In this document: one piece after another, positions 32,492 to 39,208 of the stretch
Layout of the letters: the number at the start of each line of letters is the position of its first letter
How positions within the stretch are numbered: position 1 is the stretch's first letter
DNA from: Clostridia bacterium
GTDB taxonomy: Bacteria; Bacillota; Clostridia; Oscillospirales; Acutalibacteraceae
Direction of reading: 5' to 3'
DNA: 62,825 bases
NCBI GenBank assembly: GCA_017399175.1
Contig: JAFQEE010000058.1
Span: forward strand, 1 to 62,825
Position numbers and translations under genes: made by a program
The notes under the pieces: generated by a model
Database searches by the model: none
Seen by the model: only the letters and a program-made list of their open reading frames with translations
What the model was told of the DNA's origin: nothing

Positions 32492-33325
32492 ATGAAAAAA
32501 TTTGCAAGCGTTCTTTTAGCAGTTCTTGTAGCTTTCAGCATGTTCTCATTCGTAGTTTCTGCTGCAGGCGTAACTTTTACAGTAAATGCAGACAAGACAA
32601 CTGTTAATGCAGGCGACACAGTTAAGGTTACAGTTAGCATTCCTGAAAATGCAGGTCTCGCTACTCTTCAGGTAGCTCTTAAATACGATGCAGAAGCATT
32701 TAAGGTTAAGGGTGCTACACCTGGCGGACTTTATGGATTTGAAGAAGTAAATGCAAGCACAGGCTTCTACACATCAGCAGCTTCAACACCTCCAACAAAG
32801 GGTGGCGTTTTGTTCACAGTTGAACTTGAAGCTCTCAAGGCTACTGATAGTGAAATTTCAATTGTAGTTAGTGAAGCTACTGACAACGAATATAATGATG
32901 TAACAGTTACATCAAACAAGGTTGCTATCAAGGGATTCGTTGAAGCTCCTGTTGACCCAACAGAACCAACAAACCCTGTTGACCCAACAGACCCAACTGA
33001 CCCAACAGAACCTGAAGACCCATGTAAAGACGGTCACAACTACAGTGAGTACATTGTAACTAAAAAGGCTTGTGCAAACCAGGCTGGTGAAAAGCAGAGA
33101 ACTTGTAAAGTTTGCGGTAATATTGAAAAAGAAGCAATTGCTAAAAATGGCAAGTGTGAACCAGGTGCTTGGAAAGTAGTTAAGGCTGCTACAACAACAG
33201 CTGAAGGCGAAAAGGTTCAGGAATGTAAGATTTGTGGTGAAGTTCTTCAGAGAGCAAAGATTGCTAAGCTTCCTTCAAATCCAATCACAAACCCAGCAAT
33301 TCCTAACACAGACGCTCAGGCATAA
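32492..33325 (+). CDS. Secreted cohesin-like protein with Pro/Thr linker and Cys repeats
   Basis: 277 residues. Signal peptide (1-24), cohesin-like module (26-148; VNAGDTVKVTVSIPENAGLATLQVALKYDAEAFKV), a Pro/Thr/Asp linker made of DPTEPT-type repeats (152-177), and two Cys repeats (C205-x2-C208, C245-x2-C248). The C-terminus (NPAIPNTDAQA) has neither a sortase LPxTG motif with hydrophobic tail nor a transmembrane helix, so it may be released or held by other proteins. Its promoter is close to consensus and codon use is even, which suggests high expression. It is a close relative of the two preceding cohesin-like genes, probably by duplication. Confidence 0.8.
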   Translation: MKKFASVLLAVLVAFSMFSFVVSAAGVTFTVNADKTTVNAGDTVKVTVSIPENAGLATLQVALKYDAEAFKVKGATPGGLYGFEEVNASTGFYTSAASTPPTKGGVLFTVELEALKATDSEISIVVSEATDNEYNDVTVTSNKVAIKGFVEAPVDPTEPTNPVDPTDPTDPTEPEDPCKDGHNYSEYIVTKKACANQAGEKQRTCKVCGNIEKEAIAKNGKCEPGAWKVVKAATTTAEGEKVQECKICGEVLQRAKIAKLPSNPITNPAIPNTDAQA

Positions 33326-33342
33326 TAAAAAAACAATTTTTA

Positions 33343-33368
33343 ACGGAGTCTTCGGACTCCGTTTTTTT
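33343..33368 (+). terminator. Terminator with UUCG tetraloop
   Basis: ACGGAGTC-TTCG-GACTCCGT followed by TTTTTT; a textbook intrinsic terminator 18 nt after the cohesin-like gene. Confidence 0.95.
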
Positions 33369-33570
33369 ATGCGTAATGGCAGGCTTCCACTCCTGCCTCC
33401 GCTCCCTCCGTGAGGGAGCTGTCGAACAAAGTGAGACTGAGGGAGTTACTCCCCCAGTCACTCGCACAGCTCGTGACAGCCCCCTCGGAGATGGGGCGTA
33501 ATGGGTGTTCGTTTATCCCGACAAACTCCAATTTGTTGAGATTCTTCGTCATTTCATTCATCTGAATGAC
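33369..33570. repeat. Mixed palindromic repeats
   Basis: No gene here. The stretch contains a GGCAGG-type hairpin like the one at 1941, a CTCCCTCCGTGAGGGAG hairpin unit (33401-33420) with its counterpart near 33470-33500, then a half copy of the GTCATTCTGAG element (GAGATTCTTCGTCATTTC...CTGAATGAC, 33538-33569). Confidence 0.7.
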
Positions 33571-33583
33571 AAACAATAAAAAA

Positions 33584-33612
33584 ACAAGGGGCATCGGTTT
33601 GATGTCCCTTGT
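33584..33612 (-). terminator. Terminator of the ribbon-helix-helix gene
   Basis: ACAAGGGgCATC / GATGtCCCTTGT stem. On the minus strand it is followed by a seven-T run, right after the stop at 33619. Confidence 0.85.
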
Positions 33613-33618
33613 AAACTT

Positions 33619-33771
33619 TCAGTTCTTATTTTCTAATTTTTTTACATACTCTTTAAGAGCGATATTTATGAATTGAGAAAGTGAACGGTCATCCATTTCT
33701 GCCAATTCTCTTGCTTTTTCAAGAATATCACCGTCAACTGTAATGCTGATTTGTTCTTTCAAAGGTTTCAT
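33619..33771 (-). CDS. Ribbon-helix-helix DNA-binding protein (50 residues)
   Basis: Translation starts MKPLKEQISITVDGDILEK and continues ARELAEMDDRSLSQFINIAL then KEYVKKLENKN. The beta strand (QISITVD) followed by two helices with a D-R-S-x-S-Q-F-I-N turn is the MetJ/Arc (CopG-like) fold, which binds DNA as a dimer. GGGAGTG lies 7 nt before the ATG and a strong terminator follows the stop, so it is a complete mini-gene. No toxin-like gene is adjacent, so an antitoxin role is not supported; it may be a plain regulator or a remnant of a toxin-antitoxin pair. Confidence 0.8.
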   Translation of the reverse strand: MKPLKEQISITVDGDILEKARELAEMDDRSLSQFINIALKEYVKKLENKN

Positions 33772-33878
33772 AATAAATCACTCCCAATCTTTATAAATTA
33801 TTATATAAAAAATATTGTAAAATACTTGATTATGATATAAAATATTATAAAATGATATGAATAATTGGAGTTGGTTTT

Positions 33879-34106
33879 ATGAAGGAATTTACTGATGAAT
33901 ATATAATGTATCTTATAGATAAATACCGTGATGTTCTTATTGCCGATTTGGAAAAAAGTCTGTGCCTTGATTGTTACAACTTGACAAAAAGACTGAATCT
34001 CACCGAAAATGATGTGGAGTTCAAAGACTCTGTATGTAAAATGTGTGGCAAGCAAAAACCGTGTGTAAAACAAAATGACAATGGTATTTTAACCTTCAAA
34101 TCATAA
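33879..34106 (+). CDS. Small Cys-rich protein, unknown
   Basis: 75 residues with two cysteine pairs (CLDC near 29-32 and CKMCGKQKPC near 53-62), suggesting a small metal-binding protein. The N-terminus is helical (FTDEYIMYLIDKYRDVLIADLEKSL). TTGGAG lies 8 nt before the ATG. It is divergent from the RHH regulator, with about 107 bp between starts, so it could be a target of that regulator. No family recognised. Confidence 0.6.
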   Translation: MKEFTDEYIMYLIDKYRDVLIADLEKSLCLDCYNLTKRLNLTENDVEFKDSVCKMCGKQKPCVKQNDNGILTFKS

Positions 34107-34107
34107 T

Positions 34108-34311
34108 TTATCGGGGTAACTAATTTGGTATGTCATTCTGAGCGTAGCGAAGAATCTCCTTTGAAGTGTACAATAAAACCAACAGAGATTCTTCGTCGTT
34201 ACACTCCTCAGAATGACCCATCCTTTATAATCGCGTCGCAGACCCTTAATTACGAATTCCGAATTACGCATTATGAATTATCCATACAAACTCCAATTTA
34301 TTGAAATTCTA
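34108..34311. repeat. Composite repeat with GTCATTCTGAG element, copy B
   Basis: Core palindrome at 34132-34217. The left flank AATTTATCGGGGTAACTAAT and the right tail (ATCGCGTCGCAGACCCTTAA, then a run of GAATTACG-type repeats, ending ATTATCCATACAAACTCCAA) are repeated around copies D, J and K, so the whole unit is about 200 bp. Confidence 0.8.
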
Positions 34312-34322
34312 CAAAAAAAAGA

Positions 34323-34355
34323 AAACGAGCTTCTGTGAGGAGGCTCGTTTCTTTT
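34323..34355 (+). terminator. Terminator-like hairpin upstream of a tiny ORF
   Basis: AAACGAGC (34323-34330) / GCTCGTTT (34343-34350) stem with a 12-nt loop, followed by CTTTTT. It may end the transcript from 33879, or act as an attenuator for the ORF at 34372. Confidence 0.7.
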
Positions 34356-34371
34356 TAAAAGGAGAATGAAA

Positions 34372-34434
34372 ATGAAAGGGGGATTCAACCATAAGGAATG
34401 GTGTTTCGTTTCTTATGTGAACCACTGTATGTAA
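34372..34434 (+). CDS. Possible 20-residue peptide gene
   Basis: An ATG preceded 6 nt upstream by AAAAGGAG opens a 20-codon frame: MKGGFNHKEWCFVSYVNHCM, stop TAA. The strong ribosome site right behind a terminator hairpin is hard to explain otherwise; the arrangement resembles leader-peptide attenuators or small signal peptides. There are two Cys (positions 11 and 19) and aromatic residues. No maturase or exporter is adjacent. It may be chance, so confidence is low. Confidence 0.35.
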   Translation: MKGGFNHKEWCFVSYVNHCM

Positions 34435-34536
34435 TATAACATTAAAATGTGTAATAAAAATTGATAAAAGATTAAAAAATTGTTAATTTAAGTTTGTAAG
34501 AATTTTGTAATAATTATTAAAGTGTTGTAACAACTA

Positions 34537-34564
34537 TTGAAAAAAGTCTGTTTTTCGGTATAAT
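34537..34564 (+). promoter_or_regulatory. Sigma-A promoter of the O-antigen-ligase-like gene
   Basis: TTGAAA (34537-34542), a 16-bp spacer and TATAAT (34559-34564). An inverted repeat GTTG-TAA-CAAC (about 34524-34534) sits just upstream. Confidence 0.6.
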
Positions 34565-34594
34565 TAAGATGGTAAAATGCAAGAGGTATATTCT

Positions 34595-36037
34595 ATGGAA
34601 AAGATTTTTAAATCAGAACAATCTTTAAAAAGAATAGAGAAAATAAGAGCTTTCCTTTTAAGTAATGAATGGATGGCTATATTGTTCTGCCTTGCAGGAG
34701 TGTTTACATCTGTCGGTGCGTTTTTCCCTGACAAAAATGTTGAGGTTATCGGCACAATCGTTTTTTGTTATATTCTTGGCTTCTGCATTTGTTTAAGTGA
34801 CGATATTATGGCGGGTCTTGCGCCGTTTTCTCTCACATCTCTTGTGGCTATAAAATGTTATGACTCTTTTGATATTTTTATGGGATATATATGGTATCTT
34901 ATTCCGCTTGCGGGATTTGTGCTGTTCCATTTGATTGCATATCGCAAAAAACTGACCACAAAGGGCACACAGTTCAAGCCTATGTTGTTTGTTTCTATTG
35001 CAATTCTGCTTGGCGGTCTGGGATTTATTTCTACCAAAGAGTATTTTGCACCAACATCACTTTATCATATGTTCGGTCTTGGATTTGCAATGCTGTTTGT
35101 GTATGCCTATTTCTTTGCGCATATAGAGGTCAAGAGAAATTACTCACTTATTGACCATGTGACAAAGGTAATGGTGCTTACAGGGTGCTTTGCTACATTT
35201 ATGGTGATTTCATATTATATTATCAACATAAATGATGTGATTGACCGTCAGGGACTTTTGTATCTTCAATGGCGAAACAACTGCTCCACAATTCTTATGA
35301 TTACGATTCCGTTTGCCTTCTTTATGGCAAACAAAAAATCATATGCAACAGTATTCGGTTTCTTCTTCTATTTCGCAATGCTTCTCACAGGTTCTCGTGG
35401 CGGAATGGTTTTCGGTTCTGTTGAAATTGTAATGTGCATTGTTATGTATATGCTTTATGACAAACGAAGAAGACTTGCTTATGCCATTATCTGCGCTTGT
35501 ATTCTTTTCGGATTTCTGGCATTTGCACCGCAGATTACGGAGTTTTTGGGATACACCATTGACCGACTATTCAATGCAATAAACGGTTTCCTTATGGGCG
35601 AGTCAACGGAAGTACGTGCGGCACATTATGCACGAGGTATCAACGATTTCCTTACTCATCCGATTTTCGGTACAGGTCTCGGATATATGGGCAACAGGGA
35701 TGTTCACGCATCTGTTGACTTTGCTCTTTGTTTCTATCATTGTGCACCTATTCAGGTTTGTGCAAGTTTTGGTATAGTGGGAATTATCACTTTCGCTTAT
35801 CAGTTTATCAAACGAAATATGCTTATCTGGAGAAAGGCAACTCTTTTCAATATGACAATTTTCCTGTCATATATAAGCCTTGAAATGATGTCACTTGTAA
35901 ACCCCGGTGTTTTCTGTCCGATGCCGTATCTTTTATATGTAACACTCTTTATGGTACTCGTCGAGAAATGTGACGGAGAATTCCAGGAAAAAATCATTGT
36001 AAGAAAGAAAAAACAAATAAAAGAAGAAAAGGCTTGA
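34595..36037 (+). CDS. O-antigen ligase-like (Wzy_C) membrane protein
   Basis: 480 residues from the ATG at 34595 (AAGAGGT 7 nt upstream; the ATG at 34577 has no site). About eleven to twelve transmembrane helices, with the family's SRGG motif in LLTGSRGGMVFG and a large outside loop near ESTEVRAAHYARGINDFLTHPIFGTGLGYMG, the usual Wzy_C signature region. Such proteins transfer or polymerise surface glycans. No other polysaccharide genes are next to it, so the substrate could be a teichoic acid, capsule or glycoprotein glycan made elsewhere. It stands alone with its own promoter and terminator; the stop codon lies inside the terminator stem. Confidence 0.8.
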   Translation: MEKIFKSEQSLKRIEKIRAFLLSNEWMAILFCLAGVFTSVGAFFPDKNVEVIGTIVFCYILGFCICLSDDIMAGLAPFSLTSLVAIKCYDSFDIFMGYIWYLIPLAGFVLFHLIAYRKKLTTKGTQFKPMLFVSIAILLGGLGFISTKEYFAPTSLYHMFGLGFAMLFVYAYFFAHIEVKRNYSLIDHVTKVMVLTGCFATFMVISYYIININDVIDRQGLLYLQWRNNCSTILMITIPFAFFMANKKSYATVFGFFFYFAMLLTGSRGGMVFGSVEIVMCIVMYMLYDKRRRLAYAIICACILFGFLAFAPQITEFLGYTIDRLFNAINGFLMGESTEVRAAHYARGINDFLTHPIFGTGLGYMGNRDVHASVDFALCFYHCAPIQVCASFGIVGIITFAYQFIKRNMLIWRKATLFNMTIFLSYISLEMMSLVNPGVFCPMPYLLYVTLFMVLVEKCDGEFQEKIIVRKKKQIKEEKA

Positions 36038-36054
36038 CAAACAAGCCTTTTTTT
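36028..36054 (+). terminator. Terminator overlapping the stop codon
   Basis: AAAGGCTTG (36028-36036) / CAAGCCTTT (36042-36050) followed by TTTTG. The TGA stop of the O-antigen-ligase-like gene lies at the top of the first stem arm. Confidence 0.9.
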
Positions 36055-36072
36055 GTTAAAATTCATATTTGC

Positions 36073-36143
36073 TATGGATAAATATTTCTAAATCCATATC
36101 CTTCCTCCCAAGGAGAGTTTGGGGGGCAAAGTCCACAAGGAGG
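36073..36143 (+). promoter_or_regulatory. Candidate structured leader of rpsF
   Basis: A hairpin TATGGAT/ATCCATA (36073-36098) is followed by a C-rich stretch TTCCTCCC (36102-36109) that can pair either with GGGGGG at 36121 or with the ribosome site AAGGAGG at 36137. An S6:S18-responsive leader is known at this place in other bacteria; the consensus could not be verified by eye. Confidence 0.35.
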
Positions 36144-36151
36144 TGTAAAGA

Positions 36152-36430
36152 ATGTCAAAGTATGAAACAATTATGGTTTACTCACTTTCAAAGGGTGAGG
36201 AAGCTGCAAAAGAGCTCATGGAAAAATTCAAGGCTCTTATGGAATCAAACGGCACTCTTGAAAGCGTTGATGAGTGGGGTAAGAGAAGACTTGCTTACCT
36301 TATCAATGACGAGGCTGAAGGTTACTATGTTCTCTTCAACTATGAAGCAGAAGCTAACTTCCCAGCAGAGCTTGACCGTATTGCGAAAATCACAGACGGT
36401 GTACTTCGTACATTAATTGTTAAGAAGTAA
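36152..36430 (+). CDS. rpsF: Ribosomal protein bS6
   Basis: 92 residues. The S6 pattern is clear: YETIMVYSLSKGEEA at the start, VDEWGKRRLAYLINDEAEGYYVLFNYEA in the middle, and RIAKITDGVLRTLIVKK at the end. It binds bS18 in the small-subunit platform. A strong AAGGAGGTG site precedes the ATG. First gene of rpsF-ssb-rpsR, the conserved order in Firmicutes; spacing to ssb is 15 nt. Confidence 0.97.
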   Translation: MSKYETIMVYSLSKGEEAAKELMEKFKALMESNGTLESVDEWGKRRLAYLINDEAEGYYVLFNYEAEANFPAELDRIAKITDGVLRTLIVKK

Positions 36431-36445
36431 TCGGAGGTTGGAATT

Positions 36446-36910
36446 ATGTTAAACAGCGTAATTATTATGGGCAGACTTACTGCAGACCCCGAGCTTCGTA
36501 CAACAACTAACGGTTTATCCGTTACTTCATTTACTGTTGCTGTTGACCGTAACTATAAAAGCGGTGACGAAAGACAGACTGACTTTATCAGCGTTGTAGC
36601 ATGGCGTGGCACAGCAGATTTTGTCACAAGATTTTTCAAAAAGGGACAAATGATTGCTGTTCAGGGTTCACTTCAGGTTCGTAACTATGAAGATAAGAAC
36701 GGAAACAAGCGTACAGCTTATGATGTTGTTGCTGATAATGTATCATTCTGCGGCAGCAAGAGCGAAAGTAACAGCTTCGGCGCACCAAGACAGGAATCAG
36801 CACCTGCTGTTTCTTATCAGAGTGCAGATGCAGGCAGTTTCTCAGTTTTACCCGATGACAACACAGGATTCCCATTCGGCGCAGATGATGACGAGGGACT
36901 CCCATTCTAA
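36446..36910 (+). CDS. ssb: Single-stranded DNA-binding protein
   Basis: 154 residues. OB-fold core (1-105: [50 protein letters not shown]), a disordered linker, and the acidic tip DDDEGLPF that recruits repair and replication partners. The core matches the housekeeping SSB encoded between rpsF and rpsR in Firmicutes. An AATCGGAGG ribosome site lies in the short gap after rpsF. Confidence 0.97.
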   Translation: MLNSVIIMGRLTADPELRTTTNGLSVTSFTVAVDRNYKSGDERQTDFISVVAWRGTADFVTRFFKKGQMIAVQGSLQVRNYEDKNGNKRTAYDVVADNVSFCGSKSESNSFGAPRQESAPAVSYQSADAGSFSVLPDDNTGFPFGADDDEGLPF

Positions 36911-36945
36911 AAGATTTAACTAATCTGATACAGGAGGAAACTATA

Positions 36946-37188
36946 ATGGCATACGATAAGAATGCAAGACCTAACAGAAAAGGTCGTAAAAAAGTTTGTG
37001 CATTTTGTGTAGAAAAAATCGAAAAGATTGACTATAAAGATACAGCAAAGCTTCGTCGTTACACATCAGACAGAGCGAAGATTCTTCCTCGCCGTGTAAC
37101 AGGTACTTGTGCATATCACCAGAGAGAGCTTACAACAGCTATCAAAAGAGCTCGTCAGATTGCTCTCATGCCTTACACAAACGACTAA
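36946..37188 (+). CDS. rpsR: Ribosomal protein bS18
   Basis: 80 residues, basic, with [18 protein letters not shown] (the C-x2-C pair is typical of the zinc-type bS18), [42 protein letters not shown]. Partner of bS6. A GGAGG site precedes the ATG. Last gene of the operon, followed by a strong terminator. Confidence 0.97.
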   Translation: MAYDKNARPNRKGRKKVCAFCVEKIEKIDYKDTAKLRRYTSDRAKILPRRVTGTCAYHQRELTTAIKRARQIALMPYTND

Positions 37189-37195
37189 TAAAACT

Positions 37196-37222
37196 AAAGC
37201 CACTCGAAAGAGTGGCTTTTTT
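37196..37222 (+). terminator. Terminator of rpsF-ssb-rpsR
   Basis: AAAGCCACTC-GAAA-GAGTGGCTTT followed by TTT; 10-bp stem with a GNRA loop, 7 nt after the rpsR stop. Confidence 0.95.
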
Positions 37223-37245
37223 GTTGGCTTATTTGTATATTTGAT

Positions 37246-37500
37246 GCAGGACGCCGGGTCGTCGTCCCCTACAAGATGTTCAATTTGGTCTGTCATTCTG
37301 AACGCAGTGAAGAATCTCTGTTCAAATCATAATTTGTCAGGGTAAAACTAATTTCTTGTCTCCGTACAAAATCTGTTCGCCAAACTCCAATTTGTTGAGA
37401 TTTTTCGTCGTTACACTCCTCAGAATGACCTATCCTTTATAATCGCGTCGCAGACCCTCAATTTTTCATTTTCCATTATTCTATATTCATTATTCATTTC
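37246..37500. repeat. Repeats with GTCATTCTGAG element, copy C (insert in the loop)
   Basis: The element runs from 37292 to 37429, longer than the usual 86 bp: the loop holds a piece of the composite flank (AATTTGTCAGGGTAAAACTA ... CAAACTCCAATTTGTTGAGA), as if one unit inserted into another. The GC-rich fragment at 37253-37273 belongs to the 26832 family. No gene is seen in this 340-bp gap. Confidence 0.75.
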
Positions 37501-37529
37501 ATACCATATATGTAAAGGGAGGTTTTCTT

Positions 37530-37811
37530 ATGACAGACGACAAAAAGATGGTAAAGTTACCACACAGCATTATTATGGAGGACAGGAAAAAATTGTCTGT
37601 TTCAGGTGTTACGGATATTGATTCCTTTGATGAACAGACGATTATTGCTATAACTGATTTAGGCGAATTGACTATTCGCGGTTGGAACCTGCATATAACA
37701 CGATTAAATCTTGAACAGGGTGAATTGCTTGTTGACGGAGAAATCTCGTCACTAACATATACTGATGTGCGACCACAGGCAAAAGGCTTTTTTGCAAAGG
37801 TGCTACGATGA
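37530..37811 (+). CDS. yabP: Spore protein YabP
   Basis: 93 residues of the YabP/YqfC family: VKLPHSIIMEDRKKLSVSGVTDIDSFDEQTIIAITDLGELTIRGWNLHITRLNLEQGELLVDGEISSLTY. These proteins are made in the mother cell and needed for spore coat or cortex steps. AAAGGGAGG precedes the ATG. It overlaps yabQ by 4 nt (ATGA). The order yabP-yabQ-divIC-S1 protein matches Bacillus subtilis. Confidence 0.92.
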   Translation: MTDDKKMVKLPHSIIMEDRKKLSVSGVTDIDSFDEQTIIAITDLGELTIRGWNLHITRLNLEQGELLVDGEISSLTYTDVRPQAKGFFAKVLR

Positions 37812-38347
37812 CCGATTATCTGTACGGGTTGAGCCTTGCTACCCAGACAAAAGGCTTTCTTTTATCAATGGGACTTGGATTTGTTATGGGATTTTTCTAT
37901 GATTTATTCAGAATAATCCGACTTGCAATTTCCAAAAAGAAAGTTTTTATAATTATATTTGATTTACTTTACTGCATTTTTCTTTGCTTTGTGTCATTTG
38001 TTTTCTGTATGACAGTTAATGAGGGGCAATTTCGGCTTTATCTTTTGCTTGGTGAGGCCATTGGTTTTGCTGTTTACTATTTTTCATTGGGAGTGGTTGT
38101 TTTTACCTTTGGTGAAAAATCTGTAGGGGTTATCAAGAGTTGTTTTAAAAAGATTTTTAAGATTATTTTCTTTCCGTTTCGATGGATTTTTGGAAGACTG
38201 AAAGTTGTTTTCAACAAAATTTTTCAATTTGGTCGAAAAAGTGGTAAAAAACTTAAAAATAAATCAAAAATACTCTTGAAAGTAAACAAACACTTGTTGT
38301 ATAATCATAATGTTAATAAGCAAAATCAGGTGAACGACGATATCTGA
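37808..38347 (+). CDS. yabQ: Spore cortex protein YabQ
   Basis: 179 residues. The N-terminal half has four to five membrane segments with the family pattern QTKGFLLSMGLGFVMGFFYDLFRIIRLA, and the C-terminal half is a very basic cytoplasmic tail (GRKSGKKLKNKSKILLKVNKH). YabQ is a mother-cell membrane protein required for cortex formation. It is translationally coupled to yabP; the DivIC-like gene follows after 21 nt. Confidence 0.9.
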   Translation: MTDYLYGLSLATQTKGFLLSMGLGFVMGFFYDLFRIIRLAISKKKVFIIIFDLLYCIFLCFVSFVFCMTVNEGQFRLYLLLGEAIGFAVYYFSLGVVVFTFGEKSVGVIKSCFKKIFKIIFFPFRWIFGRLKVVFNKIFQFGRKSGKKLKNKSKILLKVNKHLLYNHNVNKQNQVNDDI

Positions 38348-38368
38348 AAGAAAGGAAGTTTGATACCA

Positions 38369-38674
38369 ATGGCTAATAAAAAAACACCTAAGCGTAAACA
38401 GACAAGAAGCTTTATTCTTACATTGGGACTTGTGTTACTCGTGGGCTATTTTGTTATCACTATTATCGGACTTCAGCTTTCTATCAAGGAACGTCAGGGT
38501 GTTCTGGAACAAAAACAATCTGCTTATGAGCAACAGCTTGAGCAGAATGACCGTCTTCAGGCTATTGTGGATAGTGAGGACAAGAGTGATTATATGGAAC
38601 AGATTGCCCGTGAAAAGTTGGGGTTTATTATGCCCGGCGAAAAGGTGTTCTATGACGTTACACCCGGTGTGTGA
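38369..38674 (+). CDS. divIC: Septum formation initiator (FtsB/DivIC family)
   Basis: 101 residues from the ATG at 38369 (AAAGGAAG upstream; the in-frame TTG at 38360 sits on top of that site). A basic cytoplasmic tip, one transmembrane helix (about 15-37), an outside coiled coil (IKERQGVLEQKQSAYEQQLEQNDRLQAIV) and the motif YMEQIAREKLGFIMPGEKVFYDV, typical of DivIC/FtsB. It links the division proteins FtsL and DivIB at midcell. The stop overlaps the in-frame region of the next gene. Confidence 0.9.
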   Translation: MANKKTPKRKQTRSFILTLGLVLLVGYFVITIIGLQLSIKERQGVLEQKQSAYEQQLEQNDRLQAIVDSEDKSDYMEQIAREKLGFIMPGEKVFYDVTPGV

Positions 38675-38694
38675 TTAGGAGGATATGCAAGTCT

Positions 38695-39150
38695 ATGCAA
38701 ATTGACATTGGTTCAGTCTATGACGGAACAGTCACGGGGTTAACAAAGTTCGGAGCTTTTGTAAAGCTTGAAAACGGTGTATCAGGTATGGTACATATTT
38801 CTGAGGTTTCTAATGAATATGTCAATGACATTTCAGAGCATCTTTCAGAGGGTGATAAAGTCAAGGTAAAAGTTCTTGAAATCAACGAAAAGGGTAAGGT
38901 GAGCCTTTCAATCAAAAAGGCATTACCTAAAGAGGAAAAACCGAAACCACAAAAACCGTCTAAACCAAAACGTGAAAACAAGGACCGTGGTTGGAAGGGT
39001 GCTCCACAGCAGGAAGCTTCTGCTCCTATGTCCTTTGAGGATATGATGGCAAAGTTTAAGGCACAGAGTGAAGATAAAATGAGTGACCTTAAAAGAAGTT
39101 CTGACAAGCGTGGCGGAAATACAGGTTATCGCAGAGGTCCAAAACAATAA
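38695..39150 (+). CDS. yabR: S1-domain RNA-binding protein (YabR-like)
   Basis: 151 residues from the ATG at 38695. An AGGAGG lies 12 nt upstream; the in-frame GTG at 38671 would put this site inside the gene. Residues 1-75 are one S1 domain (IDIGSVYDGTVTGLTKFGAFVKLENGVSGMVHISEVSNEYV..VLEINEKGKVSLSIKKA). The rest is a basic Lys/Pro-rich and Arg/Gly-rich tail. YabR follows divIC in Bacillus as well; it is thought to bind RNA, with general stress or translation roles. Confidence 0.88.
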   Translation: MQIDIGSVYDGTVTGLTKFGAFVKLENGVSGMVHISEVSNEYVNDISEHLSEGDKVKVKVLEINEKGKVSLSIKKALPKEEKPKPQKPSKPKRENKDRGWKGAPQQEASAPMSFEDMMAKFKAQSEDKMSDLKRSSDKRGGNTGYRRGPKQ

Positions 39151-39159
39151 ATGATTAGG

Positions 39160-39184
39160 GGGCAGGCATACTGCCCTTTATTTG
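39160..39184 (+). terminator. Weak terminator after the S1 gene
   Basis: GGGCAG (39160-39165) / CTGCCC (39171-39176) with a 5-nt loop, followed by TTTATTTG. Confidence 0.6.
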
Positions 39185-39208
39185 TAGTAAAATATATCAG
39201 GTGAGTTT

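Noticed and set aside
33260-33325. Sortase signal at the end of the third cohesin-like protein
   Set aside because: IPNTDAQA lacks LPxTG and the hydrophobic/basic tail needed for sorting.
33367-33594. 75-residue minus-strand ORF
   Set aside because: Lies entirely in palindromic repeats; the protein is a translation of repeat arms.
36069-36416. 115-residue plus-strand ORF overlapping rpsF
   Set aside because: Out-of-frame shadow; rpsF has the ribosome site and the conserved sequence.
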